Shown here: positions 37,403 to 47,593 of the stretch, piece after piece
Position numbering within the stretch: position 1 is the first letter of the stretch
Layout of the letters: every line of letters starts with the position of its first letter
Source: Thiotrichales bacterium 19S3-11
GTDB taxonomy: Bacteria; Pseudomonadota; Gammaproteobacteria; Francisellales; Francisellaceae
Assembly (NCBI GenBank): GCA_021713295.1
Contig: JAKJJU010000002.1
Location: 1-64,000, forward strand
DNA length: 64,000 nucleotides
Direction: 5' to 3'
Made by a program: the position numbers and the translations under genes
The notes under the pieces: model-generated
The model's database searches: none
What the model saw: the letters and a program-made list of their open reading frames with translations, nothing else
Told to the model about the DNA's origin: nothing

Positions 37403-37654
37403 CTAAATACTTTGAATCTCGATATGGTACATACTTTGCGCCAGACATAATAAAATTTCCCCTTCTTTAATCATTGCAAGCGGAGATGATTTATAAATGG
37501 CTTCACCTTTAATCAACTTACAGCGACAGGCACCACAGATACCATTTCTACATTGAGAATTTACTTTAATTTCACTTTGTTCTAATACTTCAAGTAATGT
37601 TTTGGTTTGATCTGAATAGCTAATAAATTGATTATTATACGTCAAGCTTGGCAT
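37403..37654 (-). CDS. yfaE: 2Fe-2S ferredoxin of the NrdAB system (YfaE)
   Basis: This 83-aa plant-type ferredoxin has C-x4-C-x2-C (QCRNGICGACRC, residues 34-45) and a distal Cys near 70 (LLCLAQS). It follows nrdB by 2 bases, as E. coli yfaE does, where it reduces the di-iron site of NrdB to restore the tyrosyl radical. Confidence 0.93.
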   Translation of the reverse strand: MPSLTYNNQFISYSDQTKTLLEVLEQSEIKVNSQCRNGICGACRCKLIKGEAIYKSSPLAMIKEGEILLCLAQSMYHIEIQSI

Positions 37655-37656
37655 AA

Positions 37657-38826
37657 TTATAACTCATCAAAACGATCAAACGCATCTTGATTAATTGTGC
37701 TATCGATCTGGCCCACTAAATAGGCACTGATTTCAGTCTCTTGAGGTGCAACTTGAACCGTATCAGAATTAAGATAGCTATTAATCCAAGGAATTGGATT
37801 ACTTTTTGGTGCATCAATTTGACTAGCATTTAAGCCAACCGCATGCATACGCTCTTTAGCTAAATAATCAATATATTGACATAAAATCTGTTCATTTAAA
37901 CCTAAAATTGATCCTTTAGAAAATAAATACTTAGCCCATGCTTTTTCTTGGTTTATTGCTTTTTGGAAAATAGTTTGCGCATCTTGTTCTAATTCTTTTG
38001 CAATAGCTGTTAATTCATCATCTCCATCTTCACCATTTAAAATGATATTAATCATATGCTGAGTACTGGTTAAATGCAGTGATTCATCTCGTGCAATCAG
38101 CTTCATAATTTTGCCACAGCCTTCAACTTTTTTCTGCTCAGAAAATGCAAACGTACAGGCAAAACTAACATAAAAACGAATCGCTTCTAGTGCATTTACT
38201 GCATGTAATGCTAAGTAAAGTGCTTTTTTAACTGATTTTAGTGATACAACAACATGCTTTTCATTAATCTGATATCTACCTTCACCAACGGTTTGCAATA
38301 ACTGAGTTTTTAAAATTAAATCATCATAATAATGCGTAATATCACCGACTCGATCTTTAATCGCTTGATTTTCAATGATCTCATTAAAAACATAACTTGG
38401 TTCATCTAATAATGAACGCACAATATGTGTATAAGAGCGACTATGAATGGTCTCTGAAAAACTCCAAGTTTCAATCCAAGTCTCTAATTCAGGCAAAGAA
38501 ACTAAAGGTAAAAATGCAATATTAGGGCTTCGACCTTGAACTGAATCAAGCAAGGTCTGATACTGTAGATTAGATAAAAAAATATGCTTTTCACTTTCTC
38601 TAAATTGTTGAAAGTCAATACGATCACGTGATAAATCAACTTCTTCAGGTCGCCAAAAAAATGATAATTGTTTTTCAATTAAACGCTCAAAAATGCTATG
38701 TTTCTGTTGATCAAAACGTGCAACATTCACAGATGAACCAAAAAACATAGGCTCTTTTAATGGGTTTTTAGATTCCGTCTGAAATGTCGTATAAGTATAG
38801 TTATTCTTAATCATTTTATCTGTCAT
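37657..38826 (-). CDS. nrdB: Class Ia ribonucleotide reductase, beta subunit
   Basis: The 389-aa beta subunit carries the di-iron cofactor and tyrosyl radical. The N terminus and core ([55 protein letters not shown]) match E. coli NrdB closely. The usual iron ligands (Asp/Glu/His) and the radical Tyr region are in the expected segments. AAGGAATAACA precedes the ATG. Part of nrdA-nrdB-yfaE. Confidence 0.97.
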   Translation of the reverse strand: MTDKMIKNNYTYTTFQTESKNPLKEPMFFGSSVNVARFDQQKHSIFERLIEKQLSFFWRPEEVDLSRDRIDFQQFRESEKHIFLSNLQYQTLLDSVQGRSPNIAFLPLVSLPELETWIETWSFSETIHSRSYTHIVRSLLDEPSYVFNEIIENQAIKDRVGDITHYYDDLILKTQLLQTVGEGRYQINEKHVVVSLKSVKKALYLALHAVNALEAIRFYVSFACTFAFSEQKKVEGCGKIMKLIARDESLHLTSTQHMINIILNGEDGDDELTAIAKELEQDAQTIFQKAINQEKAWAKYLFSKGSILGLNEQILCQYIDYLAKERMHAVGLNASQIDAPKSNPIPWINSYLNSDTVQVAPQETEISAYLVGQIDSTINQDAFDRFDEL

Positions 38827-38835
38827 TGTTATTCC

Positions 38836-41100
38836 TTATATTTTACAAGCGCCCGACTCACAATCTTCAACGACTTCTACTGTTTTCTGATCAGCAAAAT
38901 CACGCGTATTATGATAATAAAGTGTTTTTAAACCATACTGATAAGCGGTTAATAAATCAGCTAATAGCTGTTGCATTGGTACTTTTTGATCTTGAAAACG
39001 CAGCGGATCATAATTAGTATTTGCTGAAATTGATTGATCAATAAATTTTTGGATAATCGCACATAATGCTAAATACCCTTGATTATCTTTAATTTGCCAA
39101 AGTAATTCATACTGTTGTTTATATTTTTTTATTTCAGGGACGACTTGTTTTAAGATGCCATCTTTACTTTGCTTGATAGAAACTAACCCCCTGGGCGGCT
39201 CAATACCATTTGTTGCATTAGAAATTTGCGAAGAGGTTTCAGAAGGCATAATTGCTGTTAACGTTGAATTTCTTAAGCCATATTTTTGAATACGCTGGCG
39301 TAATTCTTGCCAATCTAATAATAAAGGAGTACTACAAATCTTATCAACTGACTTTTTATAATGATCAATTGGCAATAATCCTTGAGCATAGTTTGTTTGA
39401 TCAAACCATTGACAAGCTGATTTCTCTTCTGCCAATTCATTCGATGCTTTTAATAAATAATATTGAATGGCTTCAAACGTTTGATGCGTTAATTCATTTG
39501 CACTACCATCGCTGTAGCGGACATTATTTTTTGCTAGATAATACGCAAAATTAATAACCCCAATACCTAAGCTGCGCCTAGCTTTGGCACCAATTTCAGC
39601 ACCAATTAATGGATAATTTTGATAATCTAATAAATTATCTAATGCTCGCACAATAAGCCTTGATAAGTCTAATAGTTCCTCCAGTTTTTTGATACATCCT
39701 AAATTAAATGCAGATAGCGTACACAATGCAATTTCACCTTCATCATCAGAAACATGGGATAATGGCTTAGTTGGCAAGGTAATTTCCATACAAAGATTTG
39801 ACTGCTTAATAGGTGCAACGTGCGGATTAAATGCTGAATGTGTATTGCTGTGATCAACATGATGAATGTAAATACGCCCTGTTTGAGCACGCTCTTGCAT
39901 AATCAGTGAAAATAACTCCGTTGCTTTAATCGATTTTTTACGAATCGAAGGATTTTTTTCAGCCTCAGTATAAAGTTTCTCAAATAATGCCTGATCAGAG
40001 AAAAATGCTTCATATAAGCCGTCAACATCTGATGGACTAAATAACGTAATATTTTCTTGATTAATTAGACGTTGATAAAATAGCTTATTAATTTGTATCC
40101 CATAATCCAGATGACGAATTCGGTTATCTTCAACGCCTCGATTATTTTTAAGGACAATTAATGACTCAACTTCCAAATGCCAAATAGGATAAAATAACGT
40201 TGCAGCTCCGCCTCTAACACCACCTTGAGAGCAAGACTTTACAGCCGTTTGAAAGTATTTATAAAATGGAATACACCCGGTATGTAAGGCTTCACCATTT
40301 CTGATTTCACTACCTAAAGCACGAATCTTTCCGGCATTAACGCCAATACCTGCACGCTGAGAGACATATTTTACAATTGATGATGCTGTTGCATTAATTG
40401 AGTCTAAACTATCCTCTGTATCAATTAAAACACAAGAACTAAACTGCCTAGTTGGTGTTCTAGCTCCGGCCATAATCGGTGTTGGTAGTGAAATTTTAAA
40501 TTGGCTTATGGCATCGTAAAATGATAAGACATAGTTCATTCTATTTGCTTTGGCTTCTTTTGAGAATAAAGCTGCACTAACTAACATATATAACATTTGT
40601 GGTGACTCATAAATTTCACCTGAGACACGGTTTTGAACTAAATATTTGCCTTGCATCTGATTAACTGCTGCATAGGTAAAGTTCATATCTCGCCAATGAT
40701 CAATATGTGCCTGCATTTGATCAAATTCTTCTTGCTGATAATCATCTAACAAATGCTGATCATACTTACCTAATTTAACTAATTTTTGAACATGTTGATA
40801 AATCGATGGTGGTTCAAACTGACCATAGGCAAGTTTTCTTAAATGAAATATTAAAAGCCTTGCTGCCATATATTGATAATCAGGTGTCTCTTCTGAAATC
40901 AAATCAGCCGCTGTTTTAATAATAATCGCATGAATATCAGAAGTTTTCATGCCTTCATAAATTTGAATATGTGATTGTAACTCTACTTGCGAAACAGACA
41001 CGCCCTCCAATGCTTCACTCGCCCAGGTTAACACGCGATGGATTTTATCCAAGTCAACCGGCTCAAGCTTACCATTTCGTTTAGTAACATTAACATTCAT
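38836..41100 (-). CDS. nrdA: Class Ia ribonucleotide reductase, alpha subunit
   Basis: This is the 754-aa catalytic subunit that makes deoxyribonucleotides. It has an ATP-cone at the N terminus (MNVNVTKRNGKLEPVDLDKIHRVLTWA), PTRQFSSCVLIDTEDSLDS with the redox Cys, the NLCMEITLPTKP radical-site loop, and the C-terminal redox pair in CESGACKI. The ATG at 41100 has an AAAGGAT site; 16 upstream codons are excluded. The transcript starts behind a cobalamin riboswitch. Confidence 0.97.
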   Translation of the reverse strand: MNVNVTKRNGKLEPVDLDKIHRVLTWASEALEGVSVSQVELQSHIQIYEGMKTSDIHAIIIKTAADLISEETPDYQYMAARLLIFHLRKLAYGQFEPPSIYQHVQKLVKLGKYDQHLLDDYQQEEFDQMQAHIDHWRDMNFTYAAVNQMQGKYLVQNRVSGEIYESPQMLYMLVSAALFSKEAKANRMNYVLSFYDAISQFKISLPTPIMAGARTPTRQFSSCVLIDTEDSLDSINATASSIVKYVSQRAGIGVNAGKIRALGSEIRNGEALHTGCIPFYKYFQTAVKSCSQGGVRGGAATLFYPIWHLEVESLIVLKNNRGVEDNRIRHLDYGIQINKLFYQRLINQENITLFSPSDVDGLYEAFFSDQALFEKLYTEAEKNPSIRKKSIKATELFSLIMQERAQTGRIYIHHVDHSNTHSAFNPHVAPIKQSNLCMEITLPTKPLSHVSDDEGEIALCTLSAFNLGCIKKLEELLDLSRLIVRALDNLLDYQNYPLIGAEIGAKARRSLGIGVINFAYYLAKNNVRYSDGSANELTHQTFEAIQYYLLKASNELAEEKSACQWFDQTNYAQGLLPIDHYKKSVDKICSTPLLLDWQELRQRIQKYGLRNSTLTAIMPSETSSQISNATNGIEPPRGLVSIKQSKDGILKQVVPEIKKYKQQYELLWQIKDNQGYLALCAIIQKFIDQSISANTNYDPLRFQDQKVPMQQLLADLLTAYQYGLKTLYYHNTRDFADQKTVEVVEDCESGACKI

Positions 41101-41242
41101 TACTTTTATCCTTTCATAGTTTGCCAAGAAAAAGTAAAACAAACGCAATGTGGAAAATAAAATTAGATACTAGATAGCTGCAACTAAATTAGACTTATTA
41201 TTTATCCAAACGTGCACTTAACTATGTATATGCTTTGTCCCA

Positions 41243-41451
41243 CGAAAGCTGTTTTACATACTTAAAACCAATCATGGCAGGTATTCGGACTTATGGACAA
41301 AGCACTATCAAAAGGCTACCTACTTAACACTGCTTCCCAGAGAAAAATTCTCCAGTGCTTTTTTGTTTAGACAAAGGTTTAAACAACGTGTTGTTCGTTT
41401 CCAGTTACCGCTGCGGGCCAGTTTTAGATTTTCACTAAATTCCCTCTTTCG
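41243..41451 (-). promoter_or_regulatory. Cobalamin (B12) riboswitch upstream of nrdA
   Basis: On the minus strand the aptamer contains the conserved blocks AGGGAATTTAGTGAAAATC, ACTGGCCCGCAGCGGTAACTGG, a peripheral GCACTGGAG...TGGGAAG arm, and the B12 box AGTCCGAATACCTGCC (41276-41291). CGAAAG (41446-41451) pairs with CTTTCG (41243-41248) as P1. GCTTTGTCC and GGACAAAGC near the 3' end can form an alternative stem, a likely expression platform. B12 should lower expression of this B12-independent reductase. Confidence 0.9.
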
Positions 41452-41789
41452 CAATACTAACTTTCATTACTATTGACCAGGATGGTTTTATTGATTAGTT
41501 TAGCGCAAATTTTCTTGATGTATAGTCATTGTAAAACTTTTTTTCATCTGGATAAAACATACTTAACTTATAGAATCATAAGAAATAATATATAACATAA
41601 TCAAAAAACAACAGATAATTGAACAAGTTTATTTTTATCTTGATAATAGGCGTTAAAAAGTATAAAACTCATCTATACTTAATTTGTACATTAACCATGC
41701 GATAACATTAAGTTAAGCGTTATAACTTGTATTTCAGCGCTTAAACAGTATGATTTGCATGATACAAAAAATAAATAGAGAATTTGTTT
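41452..41789. other. Intergenic region between the riboswitch and rnd
   Basis: This 338-bp gap must hold the divergent nrd promoter and the rnd promoter. A good rnd candidate is TTGTAT (41727-41732), 16 bases, TATGAT (41749-41754). I see no convincing nrd promoter hexamers or NrdR boxes, and no small gene. Confidence 0.5.
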
Positions 41790-42905
41790 GTGATTACAAC
41801 TGACTCTGAGCTTAAACAACTAGCCAGCATACTAATTAATGAAGATATTATTGGTATTGATACTGAGTTTGACTGGCGTGTAACTTATTTCCCTAAGTTA
41901 TGTTTAATTCAAATTGCCACTGTAGATAATGCCTATCTAATTGACCCTCTTTCTATTGGTGATTTATCACCCTTAAAACCTATCCTAGAAAGTAATACTA
42001 TCATCAAAGTATTTCATTCACCTACTTATGATTTAAAAATTCTCAATCAGCAGACAGGTGCAATGATACAACATGTTTTTGACACCCAGCTTGCTGCTGA
42101 GTTCCTAGGATTTTCGCATCAACCTTCTTTAAATGATTTACTATCCTGGTTAATTCAAAAAACGCTAGATAAGAGCGTTAAATTATCTAACTGGAATCAA
42201 AGACCTTTAACTGAAAAACAACGAAACTATGCTCTGGAAGATGTAAAGTATTTAATTCCAGCATTTAACCACTTAACTGATAAACTCAGTGCATCAAAAC
42301 GCCTTAAATGGTTTCATTATGAAATTAATGATCGCTTTAATGAGTCATTTTATCAACCAATTGATACAACTGTTGCCTACCTTAAACTAAAGCGCTATAA
42401 AAACTTTAAAAATGGACAATTCGAATACTTAAAAGCATTAGCTACTTGGAGAGAAAACACAGCCATTCATTTAAATAAACCAATACGACGAATTCTTGAT
42501 GATCATTCAATTTATCAAATTGTTTATAATCCACCAGCTGATCTAGAACAACTAGCTGATCGTTTTTATCAACTGCATAAAAAACAGCATGAGCTCTATG
42601 GTGAAGAAATTCTTGATGTCATTAATGATACCAATAAGCAATTGATTGGTCTAACTAATATAGAAAAGCCATCTGTACAAAAATCTAGACCCTTTGATGA
42701 TGAGATTTTTCAAACAATTTATAACTATTTTAAAGGCTATTGTGAGCAAAACTCCATTATCAGTCAAATGATAGCCACCCGTGCTGAGCTAAAACAATTT
42801 GTTATAAGGCCATCAAATCCAAACCATAAATTAAATCAAAACTGGCGTTATGAATTTATTGGTAAAGAACTTGCCAAACAGTTAACATCGCTAGCTAATT
42901 CGTAA
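41790..42905 (+). CDS. rnd: Ribonuclease D
   Basis: This 371-aa 3'-exoribonuclease matures tRNA ends. DEDD motifs visible: DTEFDWRVTYFPKLCLIQIA near residue 22, a central HSPTYDLKIL, and the third YALEDVKYLI near 150. Two HRDC domains follow. The GTG at 41790 (ITTDSELKQL) aligns with the E. coli start; a TTG lies two codons earlier. It is divergent from nrdA. Confidence 0.93.
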   Translation: MITTDSELKQLASILINEDIIGIDTEFDWRVTYFPKLCLIQIATVDNAYLIDPLSIGDLSPLKPILESNTIIKVFHSPTYDLKILNQQTGAMIQHVFDTQLAAEFLGFSHQPSLNDLLSWLIQKTLDKSVKLSNWNQRPLTEKQRNYALEDVKYLIPAFNHLTDKLSASKRLKWFHYEINDRFNESFYQPIDTTVAYLKLKRYKNFKNGQFEYLKALATWRENTAIHLNKPIRRILDDHSIYQIVYNPPADLEQLADRFYQLHKKQHELYGEEILDVINDTNKQLIGLTNIEKPSVQKSRPFDDEIFQTIYNYFKGYCEQNSIISQMIATRAELKQFVIRPSNPNHKLNQNWRYEFIGKELAKQLTSLANS

Positions 42906-43072
42906 GCTAATCAGTAAAAATTCAAACAATCATCCACCAATACTACTTCTTTATGGCTTAGTTGATTTATGTCAATTTTATCGCAATAAATTGAATTTCA
43001 TATTTACACTTGAGCAACTTTATTGGAAAATTCGCGCATATTTACATGGGTTTAATAAAATAAGGATATTTT

Positions 43073-44836
43073 ATGACGCTTCCAGAACCACTAATGAAAA
43101 CAGATATTGATAAAGGAAAAAACTATCAACAACAGAGATTACAAGCAGAAGCACAACTGCTTAATCAACCTGAAATCGTAAAAATTCAACACCAGCGCCC
43201 AACAAAGAAATTCGTCTCTCCAAGACAAAGGGATAAAGAAGATGCAGATTCTCGCTCCTTTATATCCGTAACGTTTGATAATGAAGTTAATCCAAGCATT
43301 CTCGGAATTGATGATGACTATCTAGCTAAAGGTGGTTTTGGTTCCGTTAAGCTTGCCATTGATAAAGAGAATAGACTTTTTGTTATTAAGTCGATAAAAG
43401 TACTTGAATCCGATAAAGAAACTCAAGTTAAACAAATTCAGGGTGAAATTGATAATCTAAAAAAATACACAAGCAAACATGATACTCGGGTAGCATTAGT
43501 TAAAAGAAAGGTTGCAAAAAAAACCTTCAATCAAAGCAAAAAAATAATGGAAGACTATTATGAAAAATATTACATAATTAGTGAATATGAAGGCCCTAAC
43601 TTAAAAAGCTATATTGAAAAGCATAAATCTAATTTTTCTAAAGATGATCAATTTGATTTGGCAATCATGGTTTTTAGTGTTATCAATGAATTGCATCAAC
43701 TAGGCATAGCCCATCGAGATCTAAAGCCTGAAAATATCACAGTTAAGCTTGTCAACGGAAAAATTGAGCTGCGAATTATCGACTTTGGTCTTTCTGAAAC
43801 ATTAGCTAAACGTTCTAGCACACCAAGAGGAACGCCACTTTACATCCCTATTAACGTTTATAACGAGGAAAATCAATCACTTGACTTATATGCAGGCGTC
43901 AGAATTTTAGGTTTCTTGGAAACTTGCTTTAATTTAGAAAATTTATTAGATCCCCTTAAATTAGCGATCTCTGGTTTCGAAGGAAAATCACCACGAACAG
44001 AGCTAGAGAAAAAGGGTACACAATCAATATTTCGAAATAGTACCATCTCAAAAAGTGATAGCTTAAAAACGCTTTTAGGTTACGCCATGGAACAAGATGC
44101 TAATTTTCCTAAACACATAACTGCAAAAGCAATTATGGTTTTACTAATTTTGGAAAAAAATGACTTAACTGCACTTAAGTACCTACATTGGATAATTACT
44201 AACCCTGAGCTACAAGATAAGATAATAACGGATCATTATACAAATCCGTACCTAATCTCTAGCAATTACATCAATGAACTTATATTTGATACAACGATCA
44301 AAGAAAAACTTAAAAAAGCCTTAAACGACGAAGCTTTTAATTTCGTAATATCAAACGCTAGTTTAAGAGAAAACCTTTTACAAAATTACTTAGATAATCC
44401 AATACAATTCAATGAAGAGTCTATTAACTTACTTGTCCTTAATGAAGCAAAAAATATGCTCATACATGCTCTGGATACCTATTTGAACCTAACTAAAGAT
44501 CAAAATAAAAAAAAGCGCCTAGCTGAGTTTAAAGCAACGGTTACTAATAAAGATTTATTGGAAAATACTTACATTGAAGTTATCGATGGTGTCGAATCTC
44601 TGTTAAATACCTCAAAACCTTTCAAACGCTTTACTCCAAAAAGTAATAGGACAGAAAAAGCAATGATTAGAACAAACTTAAATGACGCAAAATTACTACT
44701 CAATCATAGCAGTAATTCCCAAGAAAAAAGTAAAGAAAGTCGCAAGGAGAAAGCGAGTAAAAGCTCACCAGCCCTACACTTTTTTGCTAAGCCACCAGGA
44801 ACCCCAAAAGCACCTATATCTAACCTTGATGTATGA
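43073..44836 (+). CDS. Eukaryotic-like Ser/Thr protein kinase; effector candidate
   Basis: The 587-aa protein has a complete kinase domain at about residues 80-300: glycine loop AKGGFGSVKLA (85-95), Lys106 in FVIKS, a likely helix-C Glu125, HRDLKPEN (214-221), and DFG (237-239) followed by TPRGTPLYIPINVY. There is no transmembrane segment or PASTA repeat. The C-terminal ~250 residues are helical and end in a basic, Ser/Pro-rich tail. It is unlike the usual bacterial PknB layout and closer to stand-alone effector kinases. The target and secretion are unknown. It has an AAGGATATTTT site and sits alone after rnd. Confidence 0.85.
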   Translation: MTLPEPLMKTDIDKGKNYQQQRLQAEAQLLNQPEIVKIQHQRPTKKFVSPRQRDKEDADSRSFISVTFDNEVNPSILGIDDDYLAKGGFGSVKLAIDKENRLFVIKSIKVLESDKETQVKQIQGEIDNLKKYTSKHDTRVALVKRKVAKKTFNQSKKIMEDYYEKYYIISEYEGPNLKSYIEKHKSNFSKDDQFDLAIMVFSVINELHQLGIAHRDLKPENITVKLVNGKIELRIIDFGLSETLAKRSSTPRGTPLYIPINVYNEENQSLDLYAGVRILGFLETCFNLENLLDPLKLAISGFEGKSPRTELEKKGTQSIFRNSTISKSDSLKTLLGYAMEQDANFPKHITAKAIMVLLILEKNDLTALKYLHWIITNPELQDKIITDHYTNPYLISSNYINELIFDTTIKEKLKKALNDEAFNFVISNASLRENLLQNYLDNPIQFNEESINLLVLNEAKNMLIHALDTYLNLTKDQNKKKRLAEFKATVTNKDLLENTYIEVIDGVESLLNTSKPFKRFTPKSNRTEKAMIRTNLNDAKLLLNHSSNSQEKSKESRKEKASKSSPALHFFAKPPGTPKAPISNLDV

Positions 44837-44884
44837 CATTAATTACTAATAGTACTACCTAAAAAATTAAATCTAATCGTCAAA

Positions 44885-45046
44885 TTATGCTTGTTGCACA
44901 TAATCATATGCTAGGTAATTAGCATAAGCACTGCTTGATGTTGTAATTTGCATACGATCATTTTTTTCAATATAAATTATAAGCACACACGCCAATGATA
45001 TTGCTACCAACACAAAATAGGTTATTAAATAACGGACTTTACTCAT
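44885..45046 (-). CDS. Small single-pass membrane protein (53 aa)
   Basis: I translated this short gene by hand. It has an ATG at 45046 behind AAGGGG and ends at 44885. The product begins MSKVRYLITYFVLVAI and has one strong hydrophobic helix (about residues 6-26), then a polar tail with an SSS segment and several Tyr. The remaining non-coding sequence on both sides (44837-44884 and 45047-45249) shows nothing else I can name. Confidence 0.5.
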   Translation of the reverse strand: MSKVRYLITYFVLVAISLACVLIIYIEKNDRMQITTSSSAYANYLAYDYVQQA

Positions 45047-45249
45047 ATTGCATCCCCTTAAGATAATATAGTTTTAAATCATAACCAAAGGCCTTATTTA
45101 GCCTTTAGTTAGATTCACCCTTGCAACCGCCCAAAAAATTTCTTATATTATTAATTAATTTCTTTTATTTCAAAACTGAGATTATGATATCATTTTTTTA
45201 TTTATCAGCAATATAAAAACCAAACATTTTATGTTTTTTTTATATTTTG

Positions 45250-46425
45250 TTAAGCGCGTTTTTTGAGTGAAAATTTCAAGACAATATAGCCAAATATAGC
45301 TGAGAGTAGGGAACCAATTAAAATACCAACTCTTTCATCAAAGAGCATCGTTAAACCAGAGCGATCAAATGCTAATGAACCTATAAATAAACTCATTGTA
45401 AATCCAATACCTGTTAGAATTGATAACCCATATAAATTTAACCATGTCATATTTTTTGGCAAATAAGCCATTCTCAATCTAATGGCTAAAAAGCAAAATA
45501 AAAATACCCCTATTTGTTTACCAATAAATAAGCCCAATGCTATGCCTAACGGTACATAATGAAAGATCCCTTCAAATCCAAGATTAGAAAAATTAACGCC
45601 TGAGTTAGCAAACGCAAATATGGGTAAAATAAAGTAGGCAACGGGCAACGTTAATTTATGCTCAAGGTTAATTAATGGACTAAATTCAGACGATTTATTT
45701 GATTTATAAGGGATAAAAAATGCCAGTATAAAGCCCGTTAGCGTGGCGTGAACTCCTGATTTAATCATAGCAAACCACATAATCATTCCTATAACCCAAT
45801 AAATGGTTAAACCGGTAATATTTAACCTATTTAAAATAAATAAAATAATAATACATAACGCAACAAATAATAACGCACTTACTGAAATATTAGGTGTATA
45901 AAAAACAGCAATAATAATTATTGCTGCTAGATCATCAAAAATAGCGATTGAAGTTAATAAAACCCTAATTTCTTTATTCAGACGACTACCAAATAAAGCT
46001 AATAAACCAACAGCAAATGCAATATCCGTAGCAGCAGGTATTGCCCAACCCCTTATGGCATATTCATCATGATAATTGAAAAAAAAGTAAATCAATACTG
46101 GAAATATAATTCCACCTAATGCACCCATTAATGGTAGAATAATTTGTTTTTTTTCCTGAAATACGCCACCTAGAAACTCTTTTTTTAATTCGATACCAAT
46201 TAATAGAAAAAATATTGCCATAAACCCATCATTGATCCAGAGTAAAATTGGCTTTTTAATGCCATAATCGTTAACGGTTAAAGCAATGGTTGAAGAGATT
46301 AGTTTATTGTAAATCTCATTTAATGGTGAATTTGCAATCACCATCGCTAAAATCGCCATCAATAATAAAATAACACTTGGCAAAACAGTCTTGTTAACTA
46401 GCTTACTAATAATTGATTTTTCCAT
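45250..46425 (-). CDS. nhaA: Na+/H+ antiporter NhaA
   Basis: NhaA exports Na+ in exchange for H+ at the inner membrane. The 391-aa product has about 12 hydrophobic segments. Key signatures: WINDGFMAIFFLLIGIELKKE near 64, GGIIFPVLIYF, WAIPAATDIAFAVGLL near 126-142 and SIAIFDDLAAIIIIA near 157-171, the last two covering the paired ion-binding aspartates. Length matches E. coli NhaA (388 aa). Confidence 0.97.
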   Translation of the reverse strand: MEKSIISKLVNKTVLPSVILLLMAILAMVIANSPLNEIYNKLISSTIALTVNDYGIKKPILLWINDGFMAIFFLLIGIELKKEFLGGVFQEKKQIILPLMGALGGIIFPVLIYFFFNYHDEYAIRGWAIPAATDIAFAVGLLALFGSRLNKEIRVLLTSIAIFDDLAAIIIIAVFYTPNISVSALLFVALCIIILFILNRLNITGLTIYWVIGMIMWFAMIKSGVHATLTGFILAFFIPYKSNKSSEFSPLINLEHKLTLPVAYFILPIFAFANSGVNFSNLGFEGIFHYVPLGIALGLFIGKQIGVFLFCFLAIRLRMAYLPKNMTWLNLYGLSILTGIGFTMSLFIGSLAFDRSGLTMLFDERVGILIGSLLSAIFGYIVLKFSLKKRA

Positions 46426-46489
46426 AATATAATGCTTTATTTATCCATCTAAAAATAGTTTATTAACTCCATTTATAAGCTTACTTAAT

Positions 46490-47527
46490 TTAACTGTTCG
46501 TATCTACCACAACATCCGCACTTGCACCAACACGCAATGCAAGATGATTTTCAATTGGTTCATCAAGTAATACTTTGACTGGAAAACGTTGAGTAACTTT
46601 AACCCAGTTACCGGTTGCATTTTCAGGTGGTAATAATGAAAATACCGTTCCTGAACCATAACTAATACTCTGAACAATACCCTTAAGTTTAACACCTGGA
46701 TACATATCAATTTCGACTGTTGCTTTTTGACCTGGCTTAATATGCTGCATATCCGTTTCTTTATAATTAGCATCAATCCACCAAGTTTTATCTGCAACTA
46801 AAACAAATAAATTCTGGCCTTCGTTAATCATACTACCATGACGAATAGCATCAAAGTCGGTTACATAACCATCTGCAGGTGCTGTAATTTTTGTATAAGA
46901 AAGATTTAATTTTGCTGTATCAACTTCTGCTTTAGCTGATAAAACCTGAGTCTTTGCAACATCTAGCGCTGATTGTGCTTGTGCTAACTGTGCTTGGGAG
47001 GCCCTAACTTGAGCATTTGCCTCTTTTAAACTACCAACAACTTCATCTCCTTCCTCTTTTGAAGCATCTCCTGACTTAACCAATTCTACTATGCGATTTG
47101 CTTTCATTTTCGCAACCCAAGCCTGTGCCTGTGCTTTTTCAACATTTGCTATATCAACGTGGATTAATTTTTCATCTGAAATGACCTGTGCTTTAGCAAC
47201 TTGTAGCTTTGCTTGTGCATTTTCAAGCTTGTACTGAAATGCCTGTGGATCAATTCTAAATAACAAAGTGCCTTTTTTGACATACTGGTTATTTTCAACA
47301 TAAACTTGATCAACCTTTCCTGAAACTTCGGCTGCTATGTGAATAGCATGTGCATTAACATAGGCATCATCGGTTGATGGATAAATACTTCTATAGTAAA
47401 AATACCCCCAACACCCAATAACAACTACAATGATAATGCCCAGTAACACGAAAAATTTCGTCAGGCTACGATTAGGCGTTTCAGCCGTATCATTATCTTG
47501 CCTGTGTTCATCTAGTTGTTCAGACAT
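46490..47527 (-). CDS. HlyD/EmrA-family membrane fusion protein
   Basis: The 345-aa periplasmic adaptor has one N-terminal transmembrane helix (about residues 25-47), a lipoyl half (IHIAAEVSGKVDQVYVENNQYVKKG), a coiled-coil hairpin rich in Ala/Gln repeats (residues 90-210), and the second lipoyl half (ITAPADGYVTDF), as in EmrA. It normally works with an EmrB-type exporter and an outer membrane channel; neither is adjacent (nhaA is downstream, era upstream), so its partner must be elsewhere. Confidence 0.88.
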   Translation of the reverse strand: MSEQLDEHRQDNDTAETPNRSLTKFFVLLGIIIVVVIGCWGYFYYRSIYPSTDDAYVNAHAIHIAAEVSGKVDQVYVENNQYVKKGTLLFRIDPQAFQYKLENAQAKLQVAKAQVISDEKLIHVDIANVEKAQAQAWVAKMKANRIVELVKSGDASKEEGDEVVGSLKEANAQVRASQAQLAQAQSALDVAKTQVLSAKAEVDTAKLNLSYTKITAPADGYVTDFDAIRHGSMINEGQNLFVLVADKTWWIDANYKETDMQHIKPGQKATVEIDMYPGVKLKGIVQSISYGSGTVFSLLPPENATGNWVKVTQRFPVKVLLDEPIENHLALRVGASADVVVDTNS

Positions 47528-47593
47528 AAATAAATCCTTGTATTTAAACTACTACTGTATTGATAAGCAACCACATTTACTATGAGGATAAAA

